Numbered from the stretch's first letter, positions 17,249-25,044 are shown. The stretch: DNA of 47,700 nt from Nitrospira sp. (GCA_016788465.1 JAEURV010000022.1:1-47700), one strand, 5' to 3'. The notes: a model not told the origin generated them from the letters alone. Numbers and translations: made by a program.

Positions 17249-18736
17249 ATGAACCAAGATCAATCAGGCCGTCGGGTCCTGGCCCTGGCTCCTATGCCCC
17301 CCGAGAAGTCCGCCTATGCGCTGGCGCGGTACAGCCGCTCGCCGGACTCCATCGAGCAGAGCATCCGATGGGTGCACGGACACTCGTCGGGCAAATTCTG
17401 GGAACAGTTTTATTTTGATTACGGACATGCTTCGATTGCTGATCTTGGACACGTCATCATCTGCTTCGAAGAAATTTCAGAACTCGCCGCAATACGCTTG
17501 GAAGATGAGCCGCTGTGGGATGGCCAGGCGAAATCAAGCCGCTATCAGAGCTTTGCCTCAGACCGATGGTTTGTGCCGGGCCGGATTCGAGGCAGCGAAA
17601 CCGAAGCTCTCTACGAGGGGATTCTCCGAAGTCTCGGAGACGTGTACCGACTTCTCCATGAGCCCTTGAAACAATTCCTGGCCGAACGCGAGCCAAGGCC
17701 TGAGTCAATGAAGCAGGCCGATTATGATCGGACAATTGCCGCACGGGCCTTCGATGTCACACGGTACTTGCTTCCCCTCGCGGCGAAGACCAATGTCGGG
17801 CAGGTCGTCAGTATCCGAACCTTGGAGAAGCAGATCACTCGGCTCTTGTCATCTCAGCTCCCTGAGTTACGAGCGATCGGGGAGGATCTGAAGGACGCGT
17901 GCCAGCGTCAGCCGGTGAATCTGTGGGGTGAACTCTGTGGTCAGTCCGCAGCCCTCAACGATCCTCTGGCGCCGACCCTCTCCCGGCATGCCAAAGCGAA
18001 TGCCTACCAAGAAACGGTCTATGCTGATCTTGCCCGCCATGCGAAGGAGGCTTTACGCGGCACAGGGTTGGATCAGCCTGGGAGTTGGGGAGCGGTGGAG
18101 TCGGTTGAGCTGATTGACTCCCATCATCCCCTCGATGAAATCGTGACGACGCTGCTGTATCGTGTCTCACAGGCTCCCTATCGCAAGATCCTGGCGGTTG
18201 TGAGTGAGTGGTCGGAGAAGGAGAAACAAGCGACTATCGAAGTGGCCACAAGACAGCGTGGACCGTACGATGAACTCATCAAGGAATTCCGCAGCGGCTA
18301 TGCCTTCATATTCGATATTTTGATGGACATTGGTGCTTGGCGAGACATGCACCGTCATCGACGATGCCAGCAAGTGCAACAGAACTTTACGACCGTCCAT
18401 GGTTACGATGTCCCGCAGTCGTTGGTCGACGCTGGTTTGGATCAGGAATATCGGCAGGCGATGGGTGCCGTCCAACAGGACATCGAATCACTGAGAAAGA
18501 AAGATCAGGAAGCCTCTCTCTACGCCATTCCGTTTGGCTTCAAAGTCCGCTGTTTGTTTAAAATGGACTATGCCGAGGCAGAGTACATCGCCAAGCTCCG
18601 ATCGGGTGTGAAGGGTCATTGGTCGTACCGGACGGTGGCGTGGCAGATGAAACAACAGTTGGCCAAGAGATATCCCTTCCTCGGCGACAGCATCCAGGCG
18701 ACACCACCCGATGTCGAAGATGTGTTGACACGATAA
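17249..18736 (+). CDS. Double-length ThyX-like (FAD-dependent thymidylate synthase family) protein
   Basis: The 495-residue protein appears to contain two ThyX-type halves. The N-terminal half has YGHASIADLGHVIICFEEIS and SSRYQSF, echoing the HxS...F...S and S-x-RY elements of ThyX. The C-terminal half has DMHRHRRCQQVQQNFT, a variant of the RHRxxS/Q ThyX motif. Canonical ThyX is ~220-250 residues, binds FAD and dUMP as a tetramer, and makes dTMP using methylene-THF. Here the classical RHR motif is present only in the second half, and the first half keeps the RYQ part, so a complete active site could form from both halves of one chain. Whether it makes dTMP is not shown. It starts at ATG 17249 with no obvious Shine-Dalgarno and is followed after 16 bp by a TPR gene. 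Confidence 0.8.
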   Translation: MNQDQSGRRVLALAPMPPEKSAYALARYSRSPDSIEQSIRWVHGHSSGKFWEQFYFDYGHASIADLGHVIICFEEISELAAIRLEDEPLWDGQAKSSRYQSFASDRWFVPGRIRGSETEALYEGILRSLGDVYRLLHEPLKQFLAEREPRPESMKQADYDRTIAARAFDVTRYLLPLAAKTNVGQVVSIRTLEKQITRLLSSQLPELRAIGEDLKDACQRQPVNLWGELCGQSAALNDPLAPTLSRHAKANAYQETVYADLARHAKEALRGTGLDQPGSWGAVESVELIDSHHPLDEIVTTLLYRVSQAPYRKILAVVSEWSEKEKQATIEVATRQRGPYDELIKEFRSGYAFIFDILMDIGAWRDMHRHRRCQQVQQNFTTVHGYDVPQSLVDAGLDQEYRQAMGAVQQDIESLRKKDQEASLYAIPFGFKVRCLFKMDYAEAEYIAKLRSGVKGHWSYRTVAWQMKQQLAKRYPFLGDSIQATPPDVEDVLTR

Positions 18737-18752
18737 AATCTTCGCACTGCTC

Positions 18753-19784
18753 ATGAACACCCATCAGCAAGCATGTGAAGCCGCGCTCGCGGCCGGAGCA
18801 TGGGATACGCTGTTCACCGAATCCATGGCGTGGAGCCGAGAGCCGGATGGGGCAAAGGACCCGCGCCCGCTCTTTGCCAGGAATGTGGTGTACCTCGTGC
18901 AAGGTCGGTTTGCCGAGGCTTGGAAAACCCATGCGCTCTGTCTTGAAGCCTCGGAACATATCGCGGCCGTGGGAGAGTGGGTAAAGGATTTGCTCGAGCG
19001 GCAGGGGGACAATGGCTATACCCATCTTGTCATGGGCTTATTTCTCGCCCAGTCTGGGCAATCCGAACAATCGATGGGACCCTACGCGGAGGCCGCAAAA
19101 CTGCTTCCACAGTCTGCCTATCCGCACTACTTCTTGGCGCAGATTCACGAACGGGCCGGCCATCTCGAAATGGCGATTAAGGAGTATCGTGAAGCTGTCC
19201 GACTGGCACCGGACTATGCGCCGGCCCGTATGAATCTGGGCGTGGCCTATCAAGACCAGGGGCGGCTGGAGATGGCGATTAAGGAATACCGTGAGGTGAT
19301 CAAGCTCACCCCGAATGATTCAGCTGCTCATTCCAATCTCGGTTGCGCCCTGGCTGAGCAAGGGAAAATGGAACCGGCGGTGCAATCCTACAAGACGGCA
19401 TTGAAGCTGAACCCCCAGGACGCCGAAGTGCACTTTGCGCTGGGTGGCCTCTATGAAACGCGTGGTCGCCTGGACCTGGCACAAAAGAGCTATCACGATG
19501 CGCTCAATGCCAATCCGGACTTTGGCGCAGCCCACTCTGCACTTGGGTGGCTCGCGTTAGGGAAGCAGCGGCTTCAAGAGGCGGCGGACATTTTCAGCCG
19601 GGCACTCAAGTGCAATGAGGAAGACGCTAGCGCCTATCACGGCATTGCCGAAATCTACGCGATCCGCGGCAAACGCCAAAGCGCGATGGAAAACTACACC
19701 AAAGCGCTGAAGTACTACCGCGATCCCGAAAAACGAAATCAGATCATGAATCAGCTGTTCCAGGAGGGACAGGTGGGGGATTAA
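18753..19784 (+). CDS. Tetratricopeptide-repeat protein
   Basis: The 343-residue protein has about seven consecutive TPRs between residues 85 and 325. Each has the W/L-G-Y-A-P pattern, for example HYFLAQIHERAGHLEMAIKEY, NLGCALAEQGKMEPAVQSY, ALGGLYETRGRLDLAQKSY and IAEIYAIRGKRQSAMENY. The N-terminal 80 residues are helical too but diverged. No signal peptide or TM is seen, so it is probably a cytoplasmic scaffold. Repeats 2 and 3 are nearly identical around LEMAIKEYRE, also at DNA level, suggesting recent duplication of one repeat. It follows the ThyX-like gene by 16 bp and probably shares its transcript; no partner can be named. Confidence 0.88.
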   Translation: MNTHQQACEAALAAGAWDTLFTESMAWSREPDGAKDPRPLFARNVVYLVQGRFAEAWKTHALCLEASEHIAAVGEWVKDLLERQGDNGYTHLVMGLFLAQSGQSEQSMGPYAEAAKLLPQSAYPHYFLAQIHERAGHLEMAIKEYREAVRLAPDYAPARMNLGVAYQDQGRLEMAIKEYREVIKLTPNDSAAHSNLGCALAEQGKMEPAVQSYKTALKLNPQDAEVHFALGGLYETRGRLDLAQKSYHDALNANPDFGAAHSALGWLALGKQRLQEAADIFSRALKCNEEDASAYHGIAEIYAIRGKRQSAMENYTKALKYYRDPEKRNQIMNQLFQEGQVGD

Positions 19785-19954
19785 GGGTCGTGCCCTCTCT
19801 ATATGACCCCATGCAAGGGATTGCTCAGAACGACGGATTTCTCAGAGAGCAGTTGAAAGGGATAACAACAGAGGACCTTCTGGAGAAACACAAGAGAAGA
19901 TTCTAGTCATTGGTTTTGGACGAGATACGCTTCACGGACGACGAGCGACGAAAC

Positions 19955-20224
19955 TTACAGTTCTCGAATCGCCCCCTGCAGTACGGTAATCTGCGTGGTC
20001 GGATCACCCGTCGCTTGCAGTTCGTTACGGATCTGGTCCTTGAGGTAGGAGGAATAGCCGACGCGGTCGATGAGGAAGTCGAGGAAGCGCTCGGTCGGTA
20101 ACAGACTTTGTTCCTTGAGTTCGTCGATGGTCTCATCACTCACGGGGACGTACGTGCTGCCGATATGGAAGACCACGTTGTAGTGGCGTCCTGTCGCTAT
20201 CCGCTCGAATCTCAAGCCCTTCAC
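19955..20224 (-). CDS. Small protein of unknown function (89 aa)
   Basis: A GTG start at 20224 is preceded by AGGAGG at 4 nt, one of the best ribosome sites in the region, which supports this as a real gene. The product begins MKGLRFERIATGRHYNVVF and contains HIGSTYVPVSDETIDELKEQ, then two amphipathic helices (RFLDFLIDRVGYSSYLKDQI) and a C-terminal VLQGAIREL. No TM or signal peptide, no Cys. It stands alone, convergent to the TPR gene, and its ribosome site lies about 10 bp from a dispersed hairpin repeat. No family was recognised. Confidence 0.75.
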   Translation of the reverse strand: MKGLRFERIATGRHYNVVFHIGSTYVPVSDETIDELKEQSLLPTERFLDFLIDRVGYSSYLKDQIRNELQATGDPTTQITVLQGAIREL

Positions 20225-20236
20225 AGATCCTCCTCG

Positions 20237-20362
20237 GCAGGATGTTGAAAAAACCCGCTAGATTCGTTCTCGCATCGCTCAATGCCTCAACATACTAAGA
20301 AGTATGCCTCAGCATCTCGCGCTCACTGTGGCCTCGCTGGACGGTCTTTACGAACATCCTGC
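20237..20362. repeat. Dispersed structured repeat, copy A (126 bp)
   Basis: Bounded by a perfect 10 bp inverted repeat, GCAGGATGTT (20237-20246) and AACATCCTGC (20353-20362). An inner hairpin CATACT/AGTATG lies near the middle. A second, diverged copy lies at 22033-22155 in the opposite orientation. It has no ORF and no transposase, resembling a MITE/REP-like family that I remember as common in Nitrospira genomes. Confidence 0.8.
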
Positions 20363-20505
20363 AAGTGCTATAAAAACCGGCTCATTTTAGACAAGGTCGA
20401 GTCGTGAAGACAAGGGCAACCTTCAGCCCATGGTGGTGGACAGTCATGACGGGGGGCATTTATCATAGATCGCCTCTTGATTGAACTGACTGGTGGGATG
20501 AAATT

Positions 20506-21987
20506 GTGATGACCGCGGTGGAACTGATCGAATCATGGATTGCGAACCTTGAAGCCGAGCAAGCTCGGCTGGCGGAAGTGGGACAGGATCCTCCGGCTAT
20601 GGCACCAGAAGGGCGATTCGTCCGGACGACCGGGGGGCTCCATCTGTACGAATTCGTTGTATCCGGTGGGGTCAAGCTGTCGATCGACCTTCCGGTCTCA
20701 ATTGTCCCTGGCGATGACACGGAGACGACAGAGGGAATCGTACTGGCGCAAACGGGACAGTCGATTCTGGTGCAGCTGATCGATCATCTCGGACGGGAAG
20801 TCCCCTCTGTCACCTTGGTTCCAGATCAAGAGGGATTGATTGGTACAAAAGTGGCCCGCCTGAAGGAGGTTCTGGCAAAGCCCGACCTGTACCACCTTGG
20901 GCCAGCCGAGCGGTTGGCGGCGCTTCTACAAATGCCGACCGGGGAAGTAGAAACGTTCTCTGCTAGCTCCTCCGTCTTCACGACCCTGTGGTCTGATGAT
21001 CGAGCGCTCCGTCGACAGAGACTTGGGAGCCTGGCGATGGACCTGGTTCGCGCTAATAAGCGTATCTTGTTGCTGAGCCCAGACCATACAAACTGTGATG
21101 AGCTTGTCGGGGTGGTGGGGCAGACCATGAAAGCAGGCGGATTGAATCCCAAGACGTGGGTGACGCGCTATGAACTCCCGATGATCTCACAAGCTGCAGG
21201 CCTCGATCTTCCGGATCTGGGATTTGAAGCGCAGATGCATCAATTCTACGCCAAGTCCCAGGGCGATAAGGCTTCGTTGAAGCAGAAGTATGACCGGTTT
21301 CGCGAGTTGGCTCCATTTCTGTCTCAGAAGGAAGCGAAACAAAGAGATTTGGACGAAGTCCGGCTTTTGGAATGGCGCCTGGTAACGCAGTTCCGAGAGC
21401 TTCAAGTCAAGCTGGCAGGAGTCGACACAACGCTCAAAGAATTTGAAACGCTCCCGCTGTTTCAACGCCTCGCGCTGCAGGCCGTTGGAAAAAATGTCGA
21501 CTCGCTCAAGCAGTACCGTGTGCTGTATCAGAGTCAGATGGATCGCTTGGACAGCGAGATCGATGTGGCCAAAGGGAGAATTCAGCAACTTGTTCCGGAA
21601 GCGGCAGTGCCCCGAGGGCAGCGTGCTGAGTTTGAAGATCTCAAGGAGCAGATCGCGAAACTCGGTGGAACCAAGAAAGTCCGTGAACTCCTCGCGGCTG
21701 AGGAGAATCCGAATCGTCAGGCCTTCGTCCAGAATCGACGGCTGGTTGCCGCAACTCCCACGAGAGTCGCGACCGACCCCTTGTTTAGCCGTGTGCGGTT
21801 CGATGTGCTCATGGTCGATGATGCTCCACAGATTGCTGTGCCATCGTTGTTGGCTGCGGCCGGACTTGTCCGTGAACGCATTTTGGTCAGTGGCGATCCG
21901 AGAGACATCAGCGCAGCTGGGCAATGGGCGATGCCTCAGGCAGGCACCCGAAGTGCTTCGGAAACCGCTCCCGTACCACTTGCTTGA
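20506..21987 (+). CDS. SF1-helicase-like protein with degenerate P-loop
   Basis: The 493-residue protein resembles the N-terminal half of DNA2/UPF1-type (AAA_11/12) helicases. Residues 1-115 form a beta-rich domain (GGLHLYEFVVSGGVKLSIDLP). At about 155-195 the usual GPPGTGKT is replaced by SVFTTLWSDDRALRRQRLGS, but the following strand NKRILLLSPDHTNCDELV is preserved. Residues 260-400 are a long coiled coil. Near residue 437 comes VLMVDDAPQIAVPSLLAAAG, where helicases have DEAxQ, followed by RILVSGDPRDISA like the GDxxQLxP motif. No motifs IV-VI follow; it ends after ~40 more residues. So it looks like a helicase-derived protein that lost ATP binding, or a 3'-truncated one. Start is GTG 20506 or ATG 20509. 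Repeat copies flank it on both sides. Confidence 0.75.
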   Translation: MMTAVELIESWIANLEAEQARLAEVGQDPPAMAPEGRFVRTTGGLHLYEFVVSGGVKLSIDLPVSIVPGDDTETTEGIVLAQTGQSILVQLIDHLGREVPSVTLVPDQEGLIGTKVARLKEVLAKPDLYHLGPAERLAALLQMPTGEVETFSASSSVFTTLWSDDRALRRQRLGSLAMDLVRANKRILLLSPDHTNCDELVGVVGQTMKAGGLNPKTWVTRYELPMISQAAGLDLPDLGFEAQMHQFYAKSQGDKASLKQKYDRFRELAPFLSQKEAKQRDLDEVRLLEWRLVTQFRELQVKLAGVDTTLKEFETLPLFQRLALQAVGKNVDSLKQYRVLYQSQMDRLDSEIDVAKGRIQQLVPEAAVPRGQRAEFEDLKEQIAKLGGTKKVRELLAAEENPNRQAFVQNRRLVAATPTRVATDPLFSRVRFDVLMVDDAPQIAVPSLLAAAGLVRERILVSGDPRDISAAGQWAMPQAGTRSASETAPVPLA

Positions 21988-22032
21988 CGTGAGTGAGGAG
22001 AATTCAGGATAATCGGTCTTCTCGCAGGTTTC

Positions 22033-22155
22033 GGGAGTGTTTGAAAAGGCCCTTCAGCGAGGCCACAGTGAACGAATGGTTGAGGCGTACTCTTTGCCGG
22101 TACGTCGAGACCATGAGCGAAACGAGAATAAAGCTGGTGGCCTTTTTCAACATCC
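22033..22155. repeat. Dispersed structured repeat, copy B (inverted)
   Basis: The reverse complement of this segment aligns with copy A (20237-20362): both begin GGATGTTGAAAAA, share TTCTCG and CGCTCA, and both contain CACTGTGGCCTCGCTG before the right end. Terminal inverted repeats are imperfect here. The inner hairpin is CGTAC/GTACG instead of CATACT/AGTATG, so the stem is kept although its sequence changed. It ends 6 bp before the tRNA-Leu gene. Confidence 0.8.
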
Positions 22156-22161
22156 CCTCGA

Positions 22162-22248
22162 GCCGAAGTGGCGGAACTGGCAGACGCACTAGATTCAGGG
22201 TCTAGCGCCCTCACGGGTGTCCGGGTTCAAATCCCGGCTTCGGCACCA
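22162..22248 (+). tRNA. tRNA-Leu (anticodon CAG)
   Basis: An 87 nt class II tRNA. Acceptor stem GCCGAAG pairs with CTTCGGC, discriminator A (22245), encoded CCA (22246-22248). The anticodon stem CTAGA/TCTAG encloses loop TTCAGGG with anticodon CAG (22196-22198). A long variable arm (GCCCTCACGGGTGT) and T-loop GGTTCAAATCC follow. Its 3' 55 nt are also the left attachment site of the integrated element, which preserves a complete tRNA. Confidence 0.97.
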
Positions 22249-22250
22249 AC
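22194..22250 (+). repeat. Left attachment site (attL), 57 bp direct repeat
   Basis: Identical over 57 bp to 30238-30294. It starts in the anticodon loop of the tRNA-Leu gene and ends two bases after the encoded CCA. Bases outside the repeat differ at once (a/c before, t/c after). Confidence 0.95.
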
Positions 22251-22343
22251 TGTTTTTATCCATCCTATTAATAAGTTACATAGTTTTTTGCCTTTTTTCC
22301 GCAAGGCCAGGAAAAACCCAGGTTAGGCTCTTTTCGGGCCAGT

Positions 22344-22364
22344 CTGTCAAGTAACTGTCAAGTG
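22344..22364 (+). repeat. Subterminal TGTCAAGT pair, left (possible integrase arm site)
   Basis: Two copies of TGTCAAGT, 11 bp apart (22345-22352 and 22356-22363). The whole 21 bp block recurs exactly at 30100-30120 in the same orientation, just inside the other end of the element. Position and pairing resemble arm-type sites of tyrosine integrases; function is inferred. Confidence 0.65.
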
Positions 22365-22397
22365 AGCGCGAGAAAGGCTATGGGGAAGATTAAGGGA

Positions 22398-23567
22398 TTA
22401 ATTAGCCGGGGGTGTAGCGCGATCTGCTCTCATTATGTCGAAAATTTCAGTCGCTAGATAGATTCTATAACGCTTCTTGCCCGTTGCTTCCTTCAATATT
22501 CCCTCTTTGACTAGCTTGTTAATAGCCATTTGGACTCCTTCGGTAGAAGCTTCTAGTCTGTTGGCCATAGTTGGGGCGCTGAGAGCTGGCGAGTAAAAAA
22601 GTTCGTCTACAAGCTTTAAAACAAGGTTTGAAGAATGATTGCTCTGAATCCGCTTTCTATAGCTTTGCCATAGCCCCAGAATATTGTTAGCTCTGTCTAT
22701 AGCGTCCTGAGACTGGACAATAATACCCTTCAGAAAATAGTTGATCCAATCATTCCAAGTGCCCCTTTGGCTGACTGATAACAGATGGTCCATGTACTCG
22801 CGCTTATACCGCTCGAAGTACGCACTTAAATAGAGCAGAGGTAGCGGCAGCAGCTTGCGTTCGACAAGTAACAAGATAATTAGAAGTCTTCCTATCCTAC
22901 CGTTCCCATCAAAGAATGGATGGATCGTTTCAAATTGGTAATGGATTAGAGCCAGCTTAATAAGAATAGGAATTTGATCTGGCTCCGAGATGAAGCGCTC
23001 TAAAGCATCAAGGGCAGCATTCATATCATCAACAGGGGCAGGGACAAATCTAGCGTCTCTTATAGTCTGACCTGCTAATCCTATAAAGTTTTGTCGGTTT
23101 CGAAATTCCCCCGGTCGGCGCTCCCCCCCTCTTGCTCCTGACAGTAACTTGTCGTGGAGTTCTCGAATGAGTCTCAATGAGACGGGCAAAGAGGTTAACC
23201 TTTGAATTCCATGTTCCATGGCAATAACATAGTTGGCTACCTCTTTAACGTCTGGTGTTACTACCTTCCCAGGGCTGTCCGCAGCGAATAGAGCTAACTC
23301 CTCTTCAGTTACTATGGTTCCTTCAATCCGGCTTGATATAATGGCCTCTCTCTTCAGGAAAGGCTTTATTAAAAGGTGTGGGTTCGGGAGCATGCGACCC
23401 ACACCAGAAAGCTGCCCCAATGCTCCCCTCGCTTCACTCAGGCTATCGGCAATCTCCCAATTAAGGTTCAAGAGGGGAGGAAGAGGGTTGGGAATAAAGG
23501 CTAGACAGCCTTCCGGGATTGGGACAAGCCTCCCAGGCGCCGATGGTAGGAAGTCTTCCTGTTTCAT
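22398..23567 (-). CDS. Fic-domain protein (putative AMP transferase)
   Basis: Counted from ATG 23567 the protein has 389 residues. An N-terminal Fic_N-type domain contains the inhibitory-helix motif SSRIEG (S78, E82, G83), of the [S/T]xxxE[G/N] type that blocks the active site in class II Fic enzymes. The Fic core carries HPFFDGNGRIGR (216-227) with catalytic H216 intact. A C-terminal winged helix (about 310-375) could bind DNA. Family members transfer AMP from ATP to protein Ser/Thr/Tyr residues. ATG 23567 has GAGGG upstream; a GTG at 23612 would add 15 residues but sits next to a TATAAT (minus strand, 23620-23625). It is the outermost gene next to attL and likely cargo: regulator, toxin-like factor or anti-phage function are all possible. 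Confidence 0.92.
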   Translation of the reverse strand: MKQEDFLPSAPGRLVPIPEGCLAFIPNPLPPLLNLNWEIADSLSEARGALGQLSGVGRMLPNPHLLIKPFLKREAIISSRIEGTIVTEEELALFAADSPGKVVTPDVKEVANYVIAMEHGIQRLTSLPVSLRLIRELHDKLLSGARGGERRPGEFRNRQNFIGLAGQTIRDARFVPAPVDDMNAALDALERFISEPDQIPILIKLALIHYQFETIHPFFDGNGRIGRLLIILLLVERKLLPLPLLYLSAYFERYKREYMDHLLSVSQRGTWNDWINYFLKGIIVQSQDAIDRANNILGLWQSYRKRIQSNHSSNLVLKLVDELFYSPALSAPTMANRLEASTEGVQMAINKLVKEGILKEATGKKRYRIYLATEIFDIMRADRATPPAN

Positions 23568-23649
23568 TGCTAACTTTCCCTCTAGAAGGTAGCTTTGGTC
23601 GCTTAAGACCACATAGTGTATTATAAGGGGACAGTTTAAGCAAAGTATT

Positions 23650-23760
23650 AGCTTAGAAGATTAGAGACCAGGCTAAGCCAATTCTTATAGGCTTATAAAA
23701 AGTTTCTTAGGATAAGCTTAGTTTTTTTACTTCTTCTCAGCTTAGAGACGTTGACTAAGC
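23650..23760. promoter_or_regulatory. Cluster of GCTTAG hexamers between integrase and fic
   Basis: In this AT-rich 162 bp gap, GCTTAG occurs at 23651, 23716 and 23740 on the plus strand and as CTAAGC at 23673 and 23755, i.e. five copies in 110 bp. The 23671-23679 copy lies in the palindrome GGCTAAGCC. It is upstream of fic and downstream of the integrase. A repressor operator array or an integrase/Xis accessory site are candidate roles. Confidence 0.4.
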
Positions 23761-23774
23761 ATCTATCTATACTT

Positions 23775-24824
23775 TTAGGATTGTAGAATAAGGTTAGGTT
23801 CTGGAGTTAATGGGAAGTCCAAAACCCTTACAGCTGAGGTCAGATGCTTCGGGGAGAGGTGTGCATATCGAAGTGTCATCGTCGGCGAAGTATGTCCGAG
23901 AAGGTTGCTCACCGTGGCGAGGGGGACACCTCGCATAATGAGCCAGGACGCAAAGGTATGCCTGAGGTCGTGAAAGTGGAAATCGGTTAGTCCTGAAGCC
24001 TCACAGGCCCGTTCAAAGCCATGTCTCACATCATCCCACCGATGCCCGGCAGGATCGTGAAAGACCCAGGGGACATCGGGCCGGGTTCGTAAACCACTAA
24101 AGAGGCCCCAGAGCGTTTCGTTGAAGGGGAGGGCACGTGCCTTCCCATTCTTGGTCTGCTTCAGCCGGATAAACCCATGTGTCATGTCGACACAGTCCCA
24201 GGTAAGCCCTAACAGTTCTCCTTTTCTCATGCCAGTATGAAGAGCGGTCAGCACGATAGGCCTCAGCCAGTCCTCACAGGCTTGAAGCAATCGCTCTGCC
24301 TCAGCTTCCCCTGAGAGGTACCGCAACCGGCCATCTGGTTCTTGGTACTTGCGTATGGCGGTCAGCTCTTCCCGAAGGGCCTTCCGTAACAACTTCCACT
24401 CGACGGCCTTACTTAAGGCATGCTTCAGCGTCGCCATTTCCCGGTTGATCGTGGCAGGGCCAACCTTCTCACCCAAGCGCAGCGCCCTGTAGTGATCTAA
24501 GATTTCCACAGTGAGGGTGTGAATCGGTGGATTGCCCCATACTCGGGCGAAGTGGGCAAAATGAATCTTCTTGGTCGCCAGTCCGCGTTGATGCCCGACA
24601 AAGGCGAGATATCGCTCCTTCAGTTCCTCCAGTGCAACCGGCTTGATTGTCGGAGCCGGAACGATGCCCTCCATCGCTTCTTTCCGCCGATCAATGAGCC
24701 GCTGTTCTGCATCCTTCTTGTTGCTCGTTTTGCAGGATTCAAATTGTTGCCTGCCGATGGCATTACGATATGTCATCCACCAGATGTTTCCCCGCTTGTA
24801 GAGGCCTCGCGTTGACCGTGCCAT
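23775..24824 (-). CDS. int: Tyrosine-family site-specific integrase
   Basis: The 349-residue recombinase has an N-terminal AP2-like DNA-binding part (GLYKRGNIWWMTYRNAIGRQ), a SAM-like core-binding domain (about 62-160) and the catalytic domain. Active-site residues are all visible: R200 in HTGMRKGELLGL, H285 and R288 in FHDLRHTFASWL, H311 in LLGHTSPTMTL, and nucleophile Y320 in LRYAHLS. It should integrate and excise the surrounding element at the tRNA-Leu att core. ATG 24824 lies 4 nt after the stop of a ribbon-helix-helix gene, so the two are co-transcribed from the promoter at 24993-25022. The next gene, fic, follows after 162 bp. Confidence 0.96.
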   Translation of the reverse strand: MARSTRGLYKRGNIWWMTYRNAIGRQQFESCKTSNKKDAEQRLIDRRKEAMEGIVPAPTIKPVALEELKERYLAFVGHQRGLATKKIHFAHFARVWGNPPIHTLTVEILDHYRALRLGEKVGPATINREMATLKHALSKAVEWKLLRKALREELTAIRKYQEPDGRLRYLSGEAEAERLLQACEDWLRPIVLTALHTGMRKGELLGLTWDCVDMTHGFIRLKQTKNGKARALPFNETLWGLFSGLRTRPDVPWVFHDPAGHRWDDVRHGFERACEASGLTDFHFHDLRHTFASWLIMRGVPLATVSNLLGHTSPTMTLRYAHLSPKHLTSAVRVLDFPLTPEPNLILQS

Positions 24825-24828
24825 GTGT

Positions 24829-24963
24829 TCACCGTCCTTTGTTGAGTTCCCGTTCTAGTAAAGAACGGATGTACCCAGATACCGTGTACCCCTGTGTCCG
24901 TAGCGCATCGAGCTGTGCCTTCAATGAGACGGGAAGCCGAATCAACACCTTCGTTTGTTTCAT
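24829..24963 (-). CDS. Ribbon-helix-helix (CopG/Arc-type) small DNA-binding protein
   Basis: A 44-residue ORF with AAGGGA seven nt before ATG 24963. The sequence MKQTKVLIRLPVSLKAQLDA has the RHH beta strand (TKVLIRLP) followed by helix 1, a turn at TQGYTVSGY, and helix 2 (YIRSLLERELNKG), i.e. a complete minimal RHH fold. It ends 4 nt before the integrase start, so it is probably an autoregulator of the integrase operon or an accessory factor for excision. The likely operator is the palindrome at 25023-25044. Similar small RHH proteins are also antitoxins, but the adjacent gene is an integrase, not a toxin. Confidence 0.85.
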   Translation of the reverse strand: MKQTKVLIRLPVSLKAQLDALRTQGYTVSGYIRSLLERELNKGR

Positions 24964-24992
24964 GAGAAATCCCTTCCATCTAATGTGCTAGC

Positions 24993-25022
24993 AGTATAGC
25001 AAGATATATAGTTATATGGCAA
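24993..25022 (-). promoter_or_regulatory. Sigma70-type promoter for RHH-integrase
   Basis: On the minus strand TTGCCA (25022-25017) and TATACT (24998-24993) are separated by 18 bp, close to the consensus -35 and -10 boxes. The -10 lies 30 nt before the RHH start at 24963. The region between is AT-rich. Confidence 0.65.
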
Positions 25023-25044
25023 GCTAGAGAGTTGACTGTCTAGC
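25023..25044. promoter_or_regulatory. Palindromic operator candidate
   Basis: A 22 bp imperfect palindrome with outer arms GCTAGA and TCTAGC (25023-25028, 25039-25044) and an inner AGT/ACT pair. It abuts the -35 box of the integrase promoter and lies just before the divergent RHH gene. Binding by one or both flanking RHH proteins is inferred. Confidence 0.55.
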
